The notes: generated by a model not told the origin, from the sequence alone. Counted from the stretch's first letter, positions 25,938-34,896 are shown. The stretch: DNA of 64,000 nt from Streptomyces venezuelae (GCF_008642315.1 NZ_CP029192.1:2418001-2482000); one strand, 5' to 3'. Numbers and translations are program-made.

Positions 25938-26743
25938 CGGTCCTCCCTCCGCGCGCCGTTGCGGTGTGCCCGTCGGCCTTCGACGTAGAGAACGATCGGC
26001 ACCGAGAGCGCCGCCACGAGCACAGGCACACCCACCGGCAGGACCGGCAGCAGACCGAGCCCGAGGAGGACGGCGATGCCCGCGACGGCGCGTTCCGTCG
26101 CGGTCCGCAGCATCGGTGCGAGCAGCGCCAGGAAGACCGCGGGCCCCGCCGCGTCGAGTCCCCACGCGTCGGTGTCACCGATCGCCTCCGCGCCCAGGGC
26201 TCCGAGCAGTGTGGTGATGTTCCACAGGGCGTACAGGCTGATTCCGGTGACCGTGAAGCCGATGCGGGCACTGCGCCGCGTGGGCTGGGCGAGCGAGACG
26301 GCCGTGGTCTCATCGATGACCCAGTGCGCGGCGAACGGCCGCACCGCGCGGGGTAGGGCGAGCAGCTGGGAGAGGCGGAGCCCGTAGAACGCGTTGCGCA
26401 CCCCCAGGAAGAAGGCGCCGGCGGCGGCCGTGAACGGGTTCCCGCCGCCCGCGAGCGCGCCGACCAGGGCGAACTGCGAGGCGCCGGTGAACACCAGCAG
26501 GCTGAGCGCACAGGTCTGGAGCAGGGTGAGGCCGCTGCCCGCGGAGGTCACCCCGAAGGCGAAGCCGGAGAGGCCGACGGCGACGCCGACACCGAGCGCG
26601 TCTCGGACGACAGCGGCATCCGGCTTCTCCTTGTCGGCTTCTGCCGCCGCCAGGGAGGCCTGCTTCCATGCCTGTGAGGAGGCACCCTCCGCCCGGCAGG
26701 GCTCTTCTTGGTCTATGCCCGCAAGGGGCCTCTGTTCTGCCAC
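25934..26743 (-). CDS. azlC: AzlC family branched-chain amino acid exporter
   Basis: A membrane protein of about 269 residues. The likely start is GTG 26743 (VAEQRPLAGIDQ), which overlaps the 3' end of the AraC gene by 31 nt; a later start is possible because the first 40 residues are poorly conserved. The AzlC core (VGVAVGLSGFAFGVTSAGSGL; LLVFTGASQFALVGALAGGG; GVRNAFYGLRL) has about seven helices. Exports amino acids such as leucine analogues with AzlD. It is downstream of, and probably controlled by, the AraC-type regulator. Confidence 0.88.
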   Translation of the reverse strand: MAEQRPLAGIDQEEPCRAEGASSQAWKQASLAAAEADKEKPDAAVVRDALGVGVAVGLSGFAFGVTSAGSGLTLLQTCALSLLVFTGASQFALVGALAGGGNPFTAAAGAFFLGVRNAFYGLRLSQLLALPRAVRPFAAHWVIDETTAVSLAQPTRRSARIGFTVTGISLYALWNITTLLGALGAEAIGDTDAWGLDAAGPAVFLALLAPMLRTATERAVAGIAVLLGLGLLPVLPVGVPVLVAALSVPIVLYVEGRRAHRNGARREDR

Positions 26744-27606
26744 GCGTCGGACGGTACGAGCAGGTCCGCCGCCGGGTCTTGTACGTTCTTGCGCTCGCGC
26801 CGGTACGCCCCCGGCGGCACCCCCACGATGCGGGTGAAGTGCCGATTGAGGTGTGGCTGGTCGGTGAAGCCCACGGCGACAGCCGTCTCGGCGGGTGAGG
26901 TGCCCGCGTCGAGCAGATGGCGGGCCCTGCGCACGCGCGCGTCGGTGAGCCAGGCGTGCGGCGGCATCCCGTACGTGTCCCGGAAGGCGCGCAGCAGAGC
27001 GAAGGGGCCCGTGCCGAGTTCCGTGGCGAGCCGCTCCAGACTCGGTGGGTCCGTGAGGTTCTCCTGGAGGACGGTACGCGCGCGTGCCGCGGTCCTGGCG
27101 CCCGCCGTGCGCACGGTGCGCTGCGGCAGGTTCCCGCCGTTGAGCCGCAGCAGCCGGGTCACCGCGACCCGGAGCAGCGTGTCGGCGGCGAGCGCGTTGC
27201 CCTCCTCCGCCGCGCGCAGCACGTGGTGCACCAGGGCCACGGCGTACGGGTCGTCGAGCACCGGACGGATGAAGCCGGGCGTACCGCGGAGGTCCGTCGT
27301 CTCGGCCGCGATGGCGGCGACCACGTCCGGTGCCGGGTAGACCGCTCCGTAGCGCCAGCCCCCGGGGTCGCCGGCCCGGCCCGTGTGCGGAGTGTCGGGG
27401 TTGACCAGGGCGAGGGAGCCCGGCCCCGCGTGCCGGTCGGCACCGCTGTGGTGGAAGACGTCGACGCCCTCGGCGATCGCCGCGATCACGAAGTGCTCGT
27501 GGGTGTGCCGCGCGAAAGTCCGGCTGACATAGCGGGCCCGCAGCAGATCGACGTCGGGCAGCGCCGCGTACCGCCAGTGCCGCGCCTGCTCCGCCGAACC
27601 CGCCAT
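26713..27606 (-). CDS. AraC-family transcriptional regulator
   Basis: A 297-residue regulator from ATG 27606 (MAGSAEQARHWRYAALPDVD). An AraC-type cupin effector domain covers residues about 15-150 (FARHTHEHFVIAAIAEG; LALVNPDTPHTG). A double-HTH domain covers about 180-285 (LERLATELGTGPFALLRAFRDTYG; ETAVAVGFTDQPHLNRHFTRIVGVPPGAYR). It overlaps azlC and is divergent from lhr, so it most likely regulates azlCD in response to an amino acid. Confidence 0.9.
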   Translation of the reverse strand: MAGSAEQARHWRYAALPDVDLLRARYVSRTFARHTHEHFVIAAIAEGVDVFHHSGADRHAGPGSLALVNPDTPHTGRAGDPGGWRYGAVYPAPDVVAAIAAETTDLRGTPGFIRPVLDDPYAVALVHHVLRAAEEGNALAADTLLRVAVTRLLRLNGGNLPQRTVRTAGARTAARARTVLQENLTDPPSLERLATELGTGPFALLRAFRDTYGMPPHAWLTDARVRRARHLLDAGTSPAETAVAVGFTDQPHLNRHFTRIVGVPPGAYRRERKNVQDPAADLLVPSDAWQNRGPLRA

Positions 27607-27656
27607 GCCTCCATTCTGCGACGGACGCGCAACCTCTTTTCCGCAGGTCGGCGCCG

Positions 27657-27685
27657 ATGTCAGTGGCGGGGTGCACGATGGGGTC
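27657..27685 (+). promoter_or_regulatory. RecA-NDp (PafBC-type) promoter of lhr, leaderless
   Basis: ATGTCAGTG (27657-27665), 8 bp and CACGAT (27674-27679) match the tTGTCRgtg-N8-TAnnnT pattern apart from the first base and the first base of the -10. The lhr ATG follows six bases after the -10, so transcription would start at the ATG. Confidence 0.6.
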
Positions 27686-30600
27686 ATGGTCAGCTCCGCG
27701 TCCAGTGCTTCCGGCGCCTCCAGCGCTCCCAGCCCCCTTGACGGCTTCTCCCCCGCGACCCGCGGCTGGTTCACGGGGGCCTTCTCGGCGCCCACGTCCG
27801 CCCAGGCCGGGGCATGGCAGGCCATCAGCGAGGGCTCGGACGTGCTCGTCGTCGCGCCCACGGGCTCCGGAAAGACCCTGGCCGCGTTCCTCGCCGCCCT
27901 CGACCAGCTGGCGTCGACGCCACCGCCGGCCGACGCGAAGAAGCGCTGCCGGGTGCTGTACATCTCGCCGCTGAAGGCGCTCGCCGTCGACGTGGAGCGC
28001 AATCTGCGCAGCCCGCTGACCGGCATCCGTCAGGAGGCGGTGCGCCTCGGCATGACCGAGCCGGAGGTGCGGGTCGGGATCCGTTCGGGCGACACTCCGG
28101 CCGCCGAGCGGCGTGCGCTGTCCACGCGCCCGCCGGACATCTTGATCACCACGCCCGAGTCGCTCTTCCTGATGCTCACGTCGGCGGCGCGGGACGCGCT
28201 GACCGGTATCGAAACGGTGATCCTCGACGAGGTGCACGCGGTCGCGGGCACCAAGCGCGGCGCCCATCTCGCCCTGTCCCTGGAGCGGCTCGACGAGCTG
28301 CTGCCCAAGCCCGCGCGCCGCATCGGCCTGTCGGCGACGGTGCGGCCGGTGGACGAGGTGGCGCGCAATCTGTCCCCGAAGCGCAAGGTGGAGATCGTCC
28401 AGCCGGACTCCGGCAAGGAGTTCGACCTGTCGGTGGTCGTCCCGGTCGAGGACCTCGCGGAGCTGGGCGGGTCCCCGGTCAGCGACTCCGGTGACGGGCC
28501 GGGGGCCGAGGCGGAGCGCCCGTCGATCTGGCCGCACGTCGAGGAGCGCATCACCGATCTCGTACAGGCGCATCGCTCGACGATCGTGTTCGCCAACTCC
28601 CGCCGTCTCGCCGAGCGCCTGTGCAACCGCCTCAACGAGATCGCGTACGAGCGGGCGACCGGCGAGGCGCTCCCCGAGGACCACTCCCCCGCGGAGCTGA
28701 TGGCGGAGTCGGGCGCCGCCAAGGGCGCCCCGCCAGTTCTGGCACGCGCCCACCACGGATCGGTCTCCAAGGAGCAGCGCGCGCAGGTCGAGGAGGATCT
28801 GAAGGCGGGCAGGCTGCCGGCCGTCGTCGCCACGTCCAGTCTGGAGCTGGGCATCGACATGGGCGCGGTCGACCTGGTCGTGCAGGTCGAGTCGCCGCCG
28901 TCGGTCGCGTCCGGCCTCCAGCGCGTGGGCCGCGCGGGCCACCAGGTCGGCGCCGTCTCCACAGGAGTCGTCTTCCCGAAGTACCGGGGCGACCTGGTGC
29001 AGGCCGCGGTGGTCACCGAGCGGATGCGGACCGGCTCCATCGAGTCCCTGCGCATCCCGGCGAACCCACTCGACGTCCTGGCGCAACAGCTGGTCGCGAT
29101 GGTCGCGCTCGACACCTGGCAGGTCGACGACCTGCTGGCGGTGGTCCGTCGCGCGGCCTCCTTCGCCTCGCTGCCGGAGTCCGCGTTCACCGCCGTGCTG
29201 GACATGCTCGCGGGGCGGTATCCCTCCGACGCCTTCGCCGAGCTGCGGCCGCGCGTGGTCTGGGACCGCGTCGCGGGCACGGTCACCGGGCGGCCGGGGG
29301 CGCAGCGCCTCGCGGTCACGTCCGGGGGCACGATCCCCGACCGCGGTCTCTTCGGAGTGTTCCTCGCGGGCGCCGACCCCAAGAAGGGCGGCGGCCGCGT
29401 AGGAGAGCTCGACGAGGAGATGGTGTACGAGTCGCGGGTGGGTGACGTCTTCACCCTCGGCACGAGCTCGTGGCGCATCGAGGACATCACGCGCGACCGG
29501 GTCCTCGTCTCCCCCGCGCCCGGCGTTCCGGGCCGCCTTCCCTTCTGGAAGGGCGACCAGTTGGGCCGCCCGCTCGAACTGGGCCGTGCTCTGGGGGCGT
29601 TCCTCCGCGAGGTCGGCGCGCTCTCGCAGGAGGCGGCGCGCGAGCGCCTCCTCGCCACCGGGCTCGACACGTGGGCCGCCGACAACGTCCTGGCGTACCT
29701 CGGCGAACAGCGCGAGGCCTGCGGGCACATCCCCGACGACCGCACCATCGTGGTCGAGCGGTTCCGCGACGAGCTGGGCGACTGGCGGGTCGTCGTGCAC
29801 TCCCCCTTCGGCGCCCAGGTGCACGCTCCGTGGGCCCTGGCCCTCGGCGCCCGCCTCACGGAGCGGTACGGCATGGACGCCCAGGTCATGCACGCCGACG
29901 ACGGCATCGTTCTCCGGCTCCCGGACGCCGACCTCATGGGCTTCGACCTGCTCGACCAGGAGCCCAAGGCTCCCCCTGTGGAGTACGACGCCGACAAACC
30001 CCCCGTGGGCGCCGGTGACGTCACCTTCGACAAAGGCGAGGTCAACCAGATCGTCACCGACCAGGTGGGCGGCTCGGCGCTGTTCGCCTCGCGATTCCGT
30101 GAGTGCGCCGCCCGGGCGCTGCTGCTGCCGCGCCGCAGCCCCGGCAAGCGCACCCCACTGTGGCAGCAGCGCCAGCGCGCCGCCCAGCTTCTGGAGGTGG
30201 CGAGCGAGTTCGGTTCCTTCCCCATCGTCCTGGAGGCGGTCAGGGAGTGCCTCCAGGACGTTTTCGACGTACCGGGGCTCACCGAGCTGATGGGCGACAT
30301 CGAGTCGCGCCGCGTCCGGCTCGTCGAGATCACCACCCCCGAGCCCTCCCCCTTCGCCCGCTCCCTCCTGTTCGGGTACGTGGCGCAGTTCCTGTACGAG
30401 GGCGACTCCCCCCTCGCCGAGCGGCGCGCGGCAGCCCTCTCCCTGGACTCCCGGCTGCTCGCCGAGCTCCTGGGCCAGGCGGAGCTGCGCGAACTGCTCG
30501 ACGCGGACGTCCTGGCGGAACTGGAGCAGGAGCTCCAGTGGCGTACCGAGGACCGCCGCGTCAAGGACGCCGAAGGCGTCGCCGACCTGCTGCGGCTCCT

Positions 30601-32380
30601 CGGCCCGCTCACCACGGCCGAGCTGACCGAGCGCGGCGCCGAACCGGAGTGGGCCGAGGAACTCGCGGCCGCACGCCGTGTCATCCGCGTCCGCATCGCG
30701 GGAGCCGAGCACTGGGCGGCCATCGAAGACGCGGGACGGCTGCGCGACGCCCTCGGCACCGCCCTGCCCGTGGGCGTCCCCGAGGCCTTCACCGAGCCCG
30801 TCAAGGACCCCCTGGGCGACCTCCTCGCCCGCTTCGCCCGCACGCACGGCCCGTTCACGTCCGCCGCGGCCGCGGCCCGTTTCGGGCTTGGGGCGGCGGT
30901 CACGGAGGGCGCGCTGCAACGCCTCGCGGCCAACGGGCGTGTGGTGCAGGGCGAGTTCCATCCGGCGGGCATCGGACAGGAGTGGTGCGACGCCGCCGTA
31001 CTGCGCCGGCTGCGCCGCCGCTCCCTCGCCGCCCTGCGGCACGAACTCGAACCGGTGCCGCCCGCCGCTCTGGCCCAGTTCCTGCCCCAGTGGCAGAACC
31101 TGAGCAAGCACAGCCTGCGCGGCATCGACGGCCTGGTGCGCGCCGTCGAGCAGCTCCAGGGCGCCACAGTCCCGGCCTCCGCCCTGGAGAAGCTCGTCCT
31201 GCCCTCGCGCGTGACGGGCTACAACCCGGCCATGCTCGACGAGCTGACGGCGGCCGGCGAAGTCATCTGGGCGGGCGCCGGTTCCCTCCCGGGGAAGGAC
31301 GGCTGGGTCTCATTGTACCTGGCCGACACCGCGCCCCTGCTCCTGCCGCCCCCGCACCCCCTGGAGCTCACCGCCCTGCACCAGTCGATCCTGGACACCC
31401 TCTCCGGGGGGTACGGGCTGTTCTTCCGCCAGATCGCCGACCAAGTGCGTGCCACGACCCACCCGGACGCGCTCGACCCCCAACTGGCCGACTCCATCTG
31501 GGAGCTGGCCTGGTCCGGCCTGCTCACGAACGACACGCTCGGCCCGATGCGCTCCCTCCTGGGCTCCGGGCGCACCGCGGGCTCCACGGCCCACCGCGCC
31601 AAACGCGGTGTCCCGCGCGGACGCTACGGAAGCCTGACCGCGGCCGCCCGGACCGCGTCCCGCACCGGTCCTCCCACCGTCGCGGGCCGCTGGTCCCTGC
31701 TCCCTCCCAGAGAACCCGACCCGACCCTGCGCGCCCACGCCCTGGCCCGCGCCCTCCTGGACCGGCACGGCGTCGTCACGCGCGGCGCGGTCGCGGCCGA
31801 GGGGGTCGAGGGCGGCTTCTCGGCGGTGTACCGCGTCCTGTCGGCCTTCGAAGACAGCGGTCAGGCGCGTCGTGGCTATGTGGTCGAGGGGCTCGGCGCC
31901 GCGCAGTTCGCCATGGACGGCGCGGTGGACCGCCTGCGCGCGACCGCGAACTCCCGCGACCGTACGGACGGTTCACGTCCCGCGGACGCCCAGGCCGCTG
32001 TGGTCCTCGCCGCCGCCGACCCCGCCAACGCGTACGGCGCCGCACTGCCCTGGCCCGAGCCGCCGAACGGCGCGAGCCACAAGCCGGGCCGCAAGGCCGG
32101 CTCCCTGGTCGTCCTGGTCGACGGCGAACTGACGCTCTACATGGAGCGCGGCGGCAAGACGCTCCTCGCCTGGCCCGCCGCCCCGGATGCCCCGATCGCC
32201 GACGATCCCCGCCTGCACGCCGCCTCCGAGGCGCTGGCCGGGGCCGCCCGCGCGGGCTCCCTCGGCACGGTCACGGTGGAGCGGGTCAACGGCGCCGCCG
32301 CGCTCACGTCCCCCTTCGCCCCACTTCTTGAGGGAGCCGGCTTCCACGCCACCCCGCGCGGTCTAAGGCTCCGCGCATGA
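27686..32380 (+). CDS. lhr: ATP-dependent helicase Lhr
   Basis: A 1564-residue superfamily 2 DNA helicase of the large bacterial Lhr type, implicated in DNA-damage responses in mycobacteria. Start ATG 27686 (MVSSASSASG). Motif I APTGSGKT is at residues 58-64 and motif II DEVH at 181-184. Motif III (SATVRP) and motifs V-VI (TSSLELGIDMGAVDLV; QRVGRAGHQVG) follow, then the winged-helix and Lhr-core domain. A long C-terminal half with winged-helix repeats and a terminal beta domain completes the usual length. ATG overlap with the repeat ORF downstream suggests readthrough into the glycosylase gene. Confidence 0.96.
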   Translation: MVSSASSASGASSAPSPLDGFSPATRGWFTGAFSAPTSAQAGAWQAISEGSDVLVVAPTGSGKTLAAFLAALDQLASTPPPADAKKRCRVLYISPLKALAVDVERNLRSPLTGIRQEAVRLGMTEPEVRVGIRSGDTPAAERRALSTRPPDILITTPESLFLMLTSAARDALTGIETVILDEVHAVAGTKRGAHLALSLERLDELLPKPARRIGLSATVRPVDEVARNLSPKRKVEIVQPDSGKEFDLSVVVPVEDLAELGGSPVSDSGDGPGAEAERPSIWPHVEERITDLVQAHRSTIVFANSRRLAERLCNRLNEIAYERATGEALPEDHSPAELMAESGAAKGAPPVLARAHHGSVSKEQRAQVEEDLKAGRLPAVVATSSLELGIDMGAVDLVVQVESPPSVASGLQRVGRAGHQVGAVSTGVVFPKYRGDLVQAAVVTERMRTGSIESLRIPANPLDVLAQQLVAMVALDTWQVDDLLAVVRRAASFASLPESAFTAVLDMLAGRYPSDAFAELRPRVVWDRVAGTVTGRPGAQRLAVTSGGTIPDRGLFGVFLAGADPKKGGGRVGELDEEMVYESRVGDVFTLGTSSWRIEDITRDRVLVSPAPGVPGRLPFWKGDQLGRPLELGRALGAFLREVGALSQEAARERLLATGLDTWAADNVLAYLGEQREACGHIPDDRTIVVERFRDELGDWRVVVHSPFGAQVHAPWALALGARLTERYGMDAQVMHADDGIVLRLPDADLMGFDLLDQEPKAPPVEYDADKPPVGAGDVTFDKGEVNQIVTDQVGGSALFASRFRECAARALLLPRRSPGKRTPLWQQRQRAAQLLEVASEFGSFPIVLEAVRECLQDVFDVPGLTELMGDIESRRVRLVEITTPEPSPFARSLLFGYVAQFLYEGDSPLAERRAAALSLDSRLLAELLGQAELRELLDADVLAELEQELQWRTEDRRVKDAEGVADLLRLLGPLTTAELTERGAEPEWAEELAAARRVIRVRIAGAEHWAAIEDAGRLRDALGTALPVGVPEAFTEPVKDPLGDLLARFARTHGPFTSAAAAARFGLGAAVTEGALQRLAANGRVVQGEFHPAGIGQEWCDAAVLRRLRRRSLAALRHELEPVPPAALAQFLPQWQNLSKHSLRGIDGLVRAVEQLQGATVPASALEKLVLPSRVTGYNPAMLDELTAAGEVIWAGAGSLPGKDGWVSLYLADTAPLLLPPPHPLELTALHQSILDTLSGGYGLFFRQIADQVRATTHPDALDPQLADSIWELAWSGLLTNDTLGPMRSLLGSGRTAGSTAHRAKRGVPRGRYGSLTAAARTASRTGPPTVAGRWSLLPPREPDPTLRAHALARALLDRHGVVTRGAVAAEGVEGGFSAVYRVLSAFEDSGQARRGYVVEGLGAAQFAMDGAVDRLRATANSRDRTDGSRPADAQAAVVLAAADPANAYGAALPWPEPPNGASHKPGRKAGSLVVLVDGELTLYMERGGKTLLAWPAAPDAPIADDPRLHAASEALAGAARAGSLGTVTVERVNGAAALTSPFAPLLEGAGFHATPRGLRLRA

Positions 32381-32616
32381 GCACCCCGCGCGAGATCACC
32401 CCACGCACAAGCACCCCGTCCATGAGCACCTCACGCATGAGCACCCCGTGCACAAGCACCTCGCACGGGACCGCCCCACGCACGAGCACCCCGCACGGGA
32501 CCGCCCCACGCACGAGCACCCCACGCACAAACACCCCGCCCGAGATCACCCGAGCGCCCGCCGCCCGCGCCCCCGTCACCCCCGCCATGCAACCCTGGAC
32601 CCATGCCCGAAGGTGA
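32377..32616 (+). repeat. Minisatellite-like tandem repeats (79-codon STP-rich ORF)
   Basis: A stretch of imperfect 15-bp units (AGCACCCCGCGCAC-like) runs from about 32383 to 32560 and contains a perfect 30-bp unit in two copies (32462-32491 and 32492-32521). It encodes Ser-Thr-Pro repeats (RTSTPHGTAPRTSTP) in a frame whose ATG overlaps the lhr stop (ATGA) and whose end overlaps the start of the glycosylase gene. All units are multiples of 3. It may be a translated spacer that keeps lhr and the glycosylase coupled, or non-coding; no known domain. Confidence 0.6.
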
Positions 32617-33403
32617 CACCATCTACCAGGCGTGCCGACGCCTGCACGCCGCCCTCGCCGGGCACACGATCACGCGCTCCGACCTCCGCGTCCCCAAACT
32701 CGCGACGGTCGACCTCACAGGACGCACCGTCCTGGACGTCACCCCGCGCGGCAAGCACCTCCTCACCCGCATCGAGGGCGGCCTCACCCTCCACTCGCAC
32801 CTGCGGATGGACGGCTCCTGGCAGCTGTACGCCCCCGGTGAGCGCTGGCGCGGCGGCCCCGGCCACCAGATCCGGGCGATCCTCGGCACCGCCGAACGCA
32901 CCGCCGTCGGCTACCGCCTGCCCGTCCTCGAACTGCTCCGCACCACCGACGAGGACAAGGCCGTGGGCCACCTGGGCCCCGACCTGCTGGGCCCGGACTG
33001 GGACCCGGAGCGCGCGCTGAGCAACATCCTGTCCGTGCCCGACCGCGCCCTCGGCGAAGCCCTCCTGGACCAGCGCAACCTCGCGGGCATCGGCAACGTG
33101 TTCAAGAGCGACATCTGCTTCGCGCTAGGCGTCACCCCGTGGCTCCCGGTGGGCGAGCTGACCGAGGAAACGGCCGCCCGGGCCCCCCTGATCTCCAAGA
33201 AGTTCCTGGAAGCCAACCGGAACCGCCCCAACCGCATGACCACGGGCCGTGACCGCCCGGGCCAGCGCCTTTTCGTCTACGGCCGTGCGCCCCGTCCCTG
33301 TCTGCGCTGCGGCACCCCGATCCGCCGCGCCCAGCAAGGAGACGGCTCCCGCGACCGTCCCACGTACTGGTGCCCCACCTGCCAGCAGGGCCCAACCCCC
33401 TGA
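32603..33403 (+). CDS. nei: Endonuclease VIII-like (Nei2/Fpg family) DNA glycosylase
   Basis: A base-excision repair glycosylase/AP lyase of 266 residues, from ATG 32603 (MPEGDTIYQACRRLHAAL). The catalytic P2 and E3, the LHSHLRMDGSW segment, the helix-two-turn-helix (DQRNLAGIGNVFKSD) and a C-terminal zinc finger (CLRC..CPTC) are present. MPEGD rather than MPELPE points to the Nei branch over MutM. It sits behind lhr, so two repair genes share the direction and perhaps a transcript. Confidence 0.92.
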   Translation: MPEGDTIYQACRRLHAALAGHTITRSDLRVPKLATVDLTGRTVLDVTPRGKHLLTRIEGGLTLHSHLRMDGSWQLYAPGERWRGGPGHQIRAILGTAERTAVGYRLPVLELLRTTDEDKAVGHLGPDLLGPDWDPERALSNILSVPDRALGEALLDQRNLAGIGNVFKSDICFALGVTPWLPVGELTEETAARAPLISKKFLEANRNRPNRMTTGRDRPGQRLFVYGRAPRPCLRCGTPIRRAQQGDGSRDRPTYWCPTCQQGPTP

Positions 33404-33443
33404 CCGAGCACCACCGACACCACGGGCACCAGCAACACCACCC

Positions 33444-33492
33444 ACCACCCACAGCCCGCAGCCCACAGCCCACAGCCCACGACCCACGGCCC
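33444..33492. repeat. Short CCCACAG-type tandem repeats
   Basis: About seven imperfect copies of a 7-8 bp unit (CCCACAG, CCCGCAG, CCCACGG) lie in the 163-nt spacer after the glycosylase gene. No gene or hairpin is evident. Confidence 0.6.
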
Positions 33493-33530
33493 ACGCTCGA
33501 CACCACCAACAACGCACACCAACGCGCCAG

Positions 33531-33566
33531 TTGACGCCCCGTCAGCTCCAGCCGTACCGTCCCCTC
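33531..33566 (+). promoter_or_regulatory. Promoter for leaderless SDR transcript
   Basis: TTGACG (33531-33536), an 18-bp spacer and TACCGT (33555-33560) are followed by ATG 33567 six bases later. The mRNA would have no 5' leader, and no Shine-Dalgarno sequence is visible. Confidence 0.6.
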
Positions 33567-34337
33567 ATGCCCGTCAAGGCGTACGACCTCACCGGACGCA
33601 ACGCGTTCATCACCGGCGCCGCGAGTGGCATCGGCCGTGCGACGGCCCAGCTCCTCGCCGAAGCGGGCGCCACCGTGCACTGCGCCGACCGTGACGAGCC
33701 GAGACTTCAGGAAACCGCCGCGCTCATCACCAAGGCGGGCGGCACCGCCCACACGTACTCCTTGGACGTGACCGACCGGGCACAGGTCGACCGGGCGATA
33801 GCCACGGCAGCCGTCCCGCGCCTGGACATCCTCGCCGCCATAGCCGGTGTCATGCACAGCAGCCCGGTCCTGGAGACCCGCGACGAGGACCTCGACCGCG
33901 TCCTGAACATCAACTTCAAGGGCGTCCTGTACGCCTGCCAGGCCGCCGGACGCATCATGGTCGACGCCGGCTCGGGGGGCAGCATCATCACGATGGCGTC
34001 GGGCGCCGTCGACACCGGCGCCCCCGGGCTCCTCTGCTACGGAGCGGCGAAAGCGGCCGTCGTCCAGCTCTCGAAAACGCTGGCCACCGAGCTCGGCCCG
34101 CACGGCATCCGCGTGAACGTCGTCGCGCCGGGTTGGATCCGCACGCCCATGACGACGCGCTTCGACGCCGAGGAACAGGCACACACCGAACGCACCATGG
34201 TCCGCATGTCACCGCTCGGCCGAGTGGGCGAACCGGACGACATCGCGCACGCCGTGCTGCACCTGGCGTCGGACGCCGCGTCCTTCACGACGGGCCAGAT
34301 CCTCCGCCCGAACGGCGGCGTCGCCATGCCCTGGTAG
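33567..34337 (+). CDS. Short-chain dehydrogenase/reductase
   Basis: A 256-residue NAD(P)-dependent SDR from ATG 33567 (MPVKAYDLTGRNAFITGAAS). The cofactor motif TGAASGIG, the acidic D after beta-2 (HCADRDE, suggesting NAD preference), the NNAG-equivalent IAGV, a catalytic Ser (ASGAVD) and Y-x3-K (YGAAK) are visible. The C-terminal segment RVNVVAPGWIRTPM is typical of classical SDRs. No pathway partner is adjacent and substrate is unknown. Its 3' end overlaps the convergent membrane-protein frame by 53 nt. Confidence 0.9.
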   Translation: MPVKAYDLTGRNAFITGAASGIGRATAQLLAEAGATVHCADRDEPRLQETAALITKAGGTAHTYSLDVTDRAQVDRAIATAAVPRLDILAAIAGVMHSSPVLETRDEDLDRVLNINFKGVLYACQAAGRIMVDAGSGGSIITMASGAVDTGAPGLLCYGAAKAAVVQLSKTLATELGPHGIRVNVVAPGWIRTPMTTRFDAEEQAHTERTMVRMSPLGRVGEPDDIAHAVLHLASDAASFTTGQILRPNGGVAMPW

Positions 34338-34695
34338 CCCGCACCCGCAGAGCGCGCCCCCGCACCCGCCCCGCCGAGACGGCGGCCCGTCCCCACCACG
34401 CGAGAGCCGTGCGTTCCCCGGGCCACCGCAGCTCTCCGTCGGGGCGCCGCGCGTACTGCGCGGGATCCGCTCCCCTGGCCGCCCTCGCCTCACCCAGCGC
34501 GCGGGCCCTCGGCACGCAGTGCACGGGCAGCACGCTCAGTCCCCACCCGCCGGCCGCGACGGCCCCCTCGAGAACTCCCGCGTCGGGCGAGAAGACGAGC
34601 CGCAGCACGCCCCACCACCAGAGCGAGCCGAGCACCAGGAAGGGCACCCACCGTACGGCCCGCCATGTCACGGCTGTCCCGCTCACGGCTGCCAC
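34285..34695 (-). CDS. Small membrane protein, unknown function
   Basis: A 136-residue frame from GTG 34695 (VAAVSGTAVTWRAVRW), 8 nt after GGGAGG; GTG 34704 is another start. Two hydrophobic segments (PFLVLGSLWWWGVLRLVF; a second weaker one near residues 45-60) are followed by a basic C-terminus. Codon-position GC bias appears consistent with coding up to about residue 105, and the last part overlaps the SDR gene, so the C-terminal end is less certain. No family recognised. Confidence 0.55.
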   Translation of the reverse strand: MAAVSGTAVTWRAVRWVPFLVLGSLWWWGVLRLVFSPDAGVLEGAVAAGGWGLSVLPVHCVPRARALGEARAARGADPAQYARRPDGELRWPGERTALAWWGRAAVSAGRVRGRALRVRATRAWRRRRSGGGSGPS

Positions 34696-34802
34696 AGATG
34701 CCACCTCCCGCCCAACGCGAGATCGACGCTAAACGGCGGGGTTCACCCCATGGGAGGGCGTATCGAAGGCGCCCGGAGTGCGGCCGAAGGCTTCCGCTTC
34801 AT

Positions 34803-34896
34803 CGCACACCCCTCGGTGCACGAGAGCGCACACCCCTCGGCACACGAACCGCACGCCCCTCGGGACACAAAACCGCATGCCTCTCCGCGCACGAAG
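34803..34896. repeat. Four imperfect ~24-bp tandem repeats
   Basis: Units at 34803-34826, 34827-34849, 34850-34873 and 34874-34896 share CGCACACCCCTCGGNNCACGAA with increasing divergence. They occupy the 270-nt spacer between the membrane-protein gene and dpsB. Short open frames across them in several phases look like repeat artefacts. Confidence 0.7.

Noticed and set aside
25934..31111. 1725-codon minus-strand open frame
   Set aside because: Only its 3' part (azlC) is real; the rest is antisense to lhr and to the AraC gene and shows no protein family.
28030..31167. 1045-codon minus-strand frame under lhr
   Set aside because: Ser/Arg/Ala-rich shadow of the lhr coding strand.
32462..32521. 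CRISPR-like array
   Set aside because: Units are contiguous with no spacers and are multiples of 15 bp: a minisatellite, not a CRISPR.
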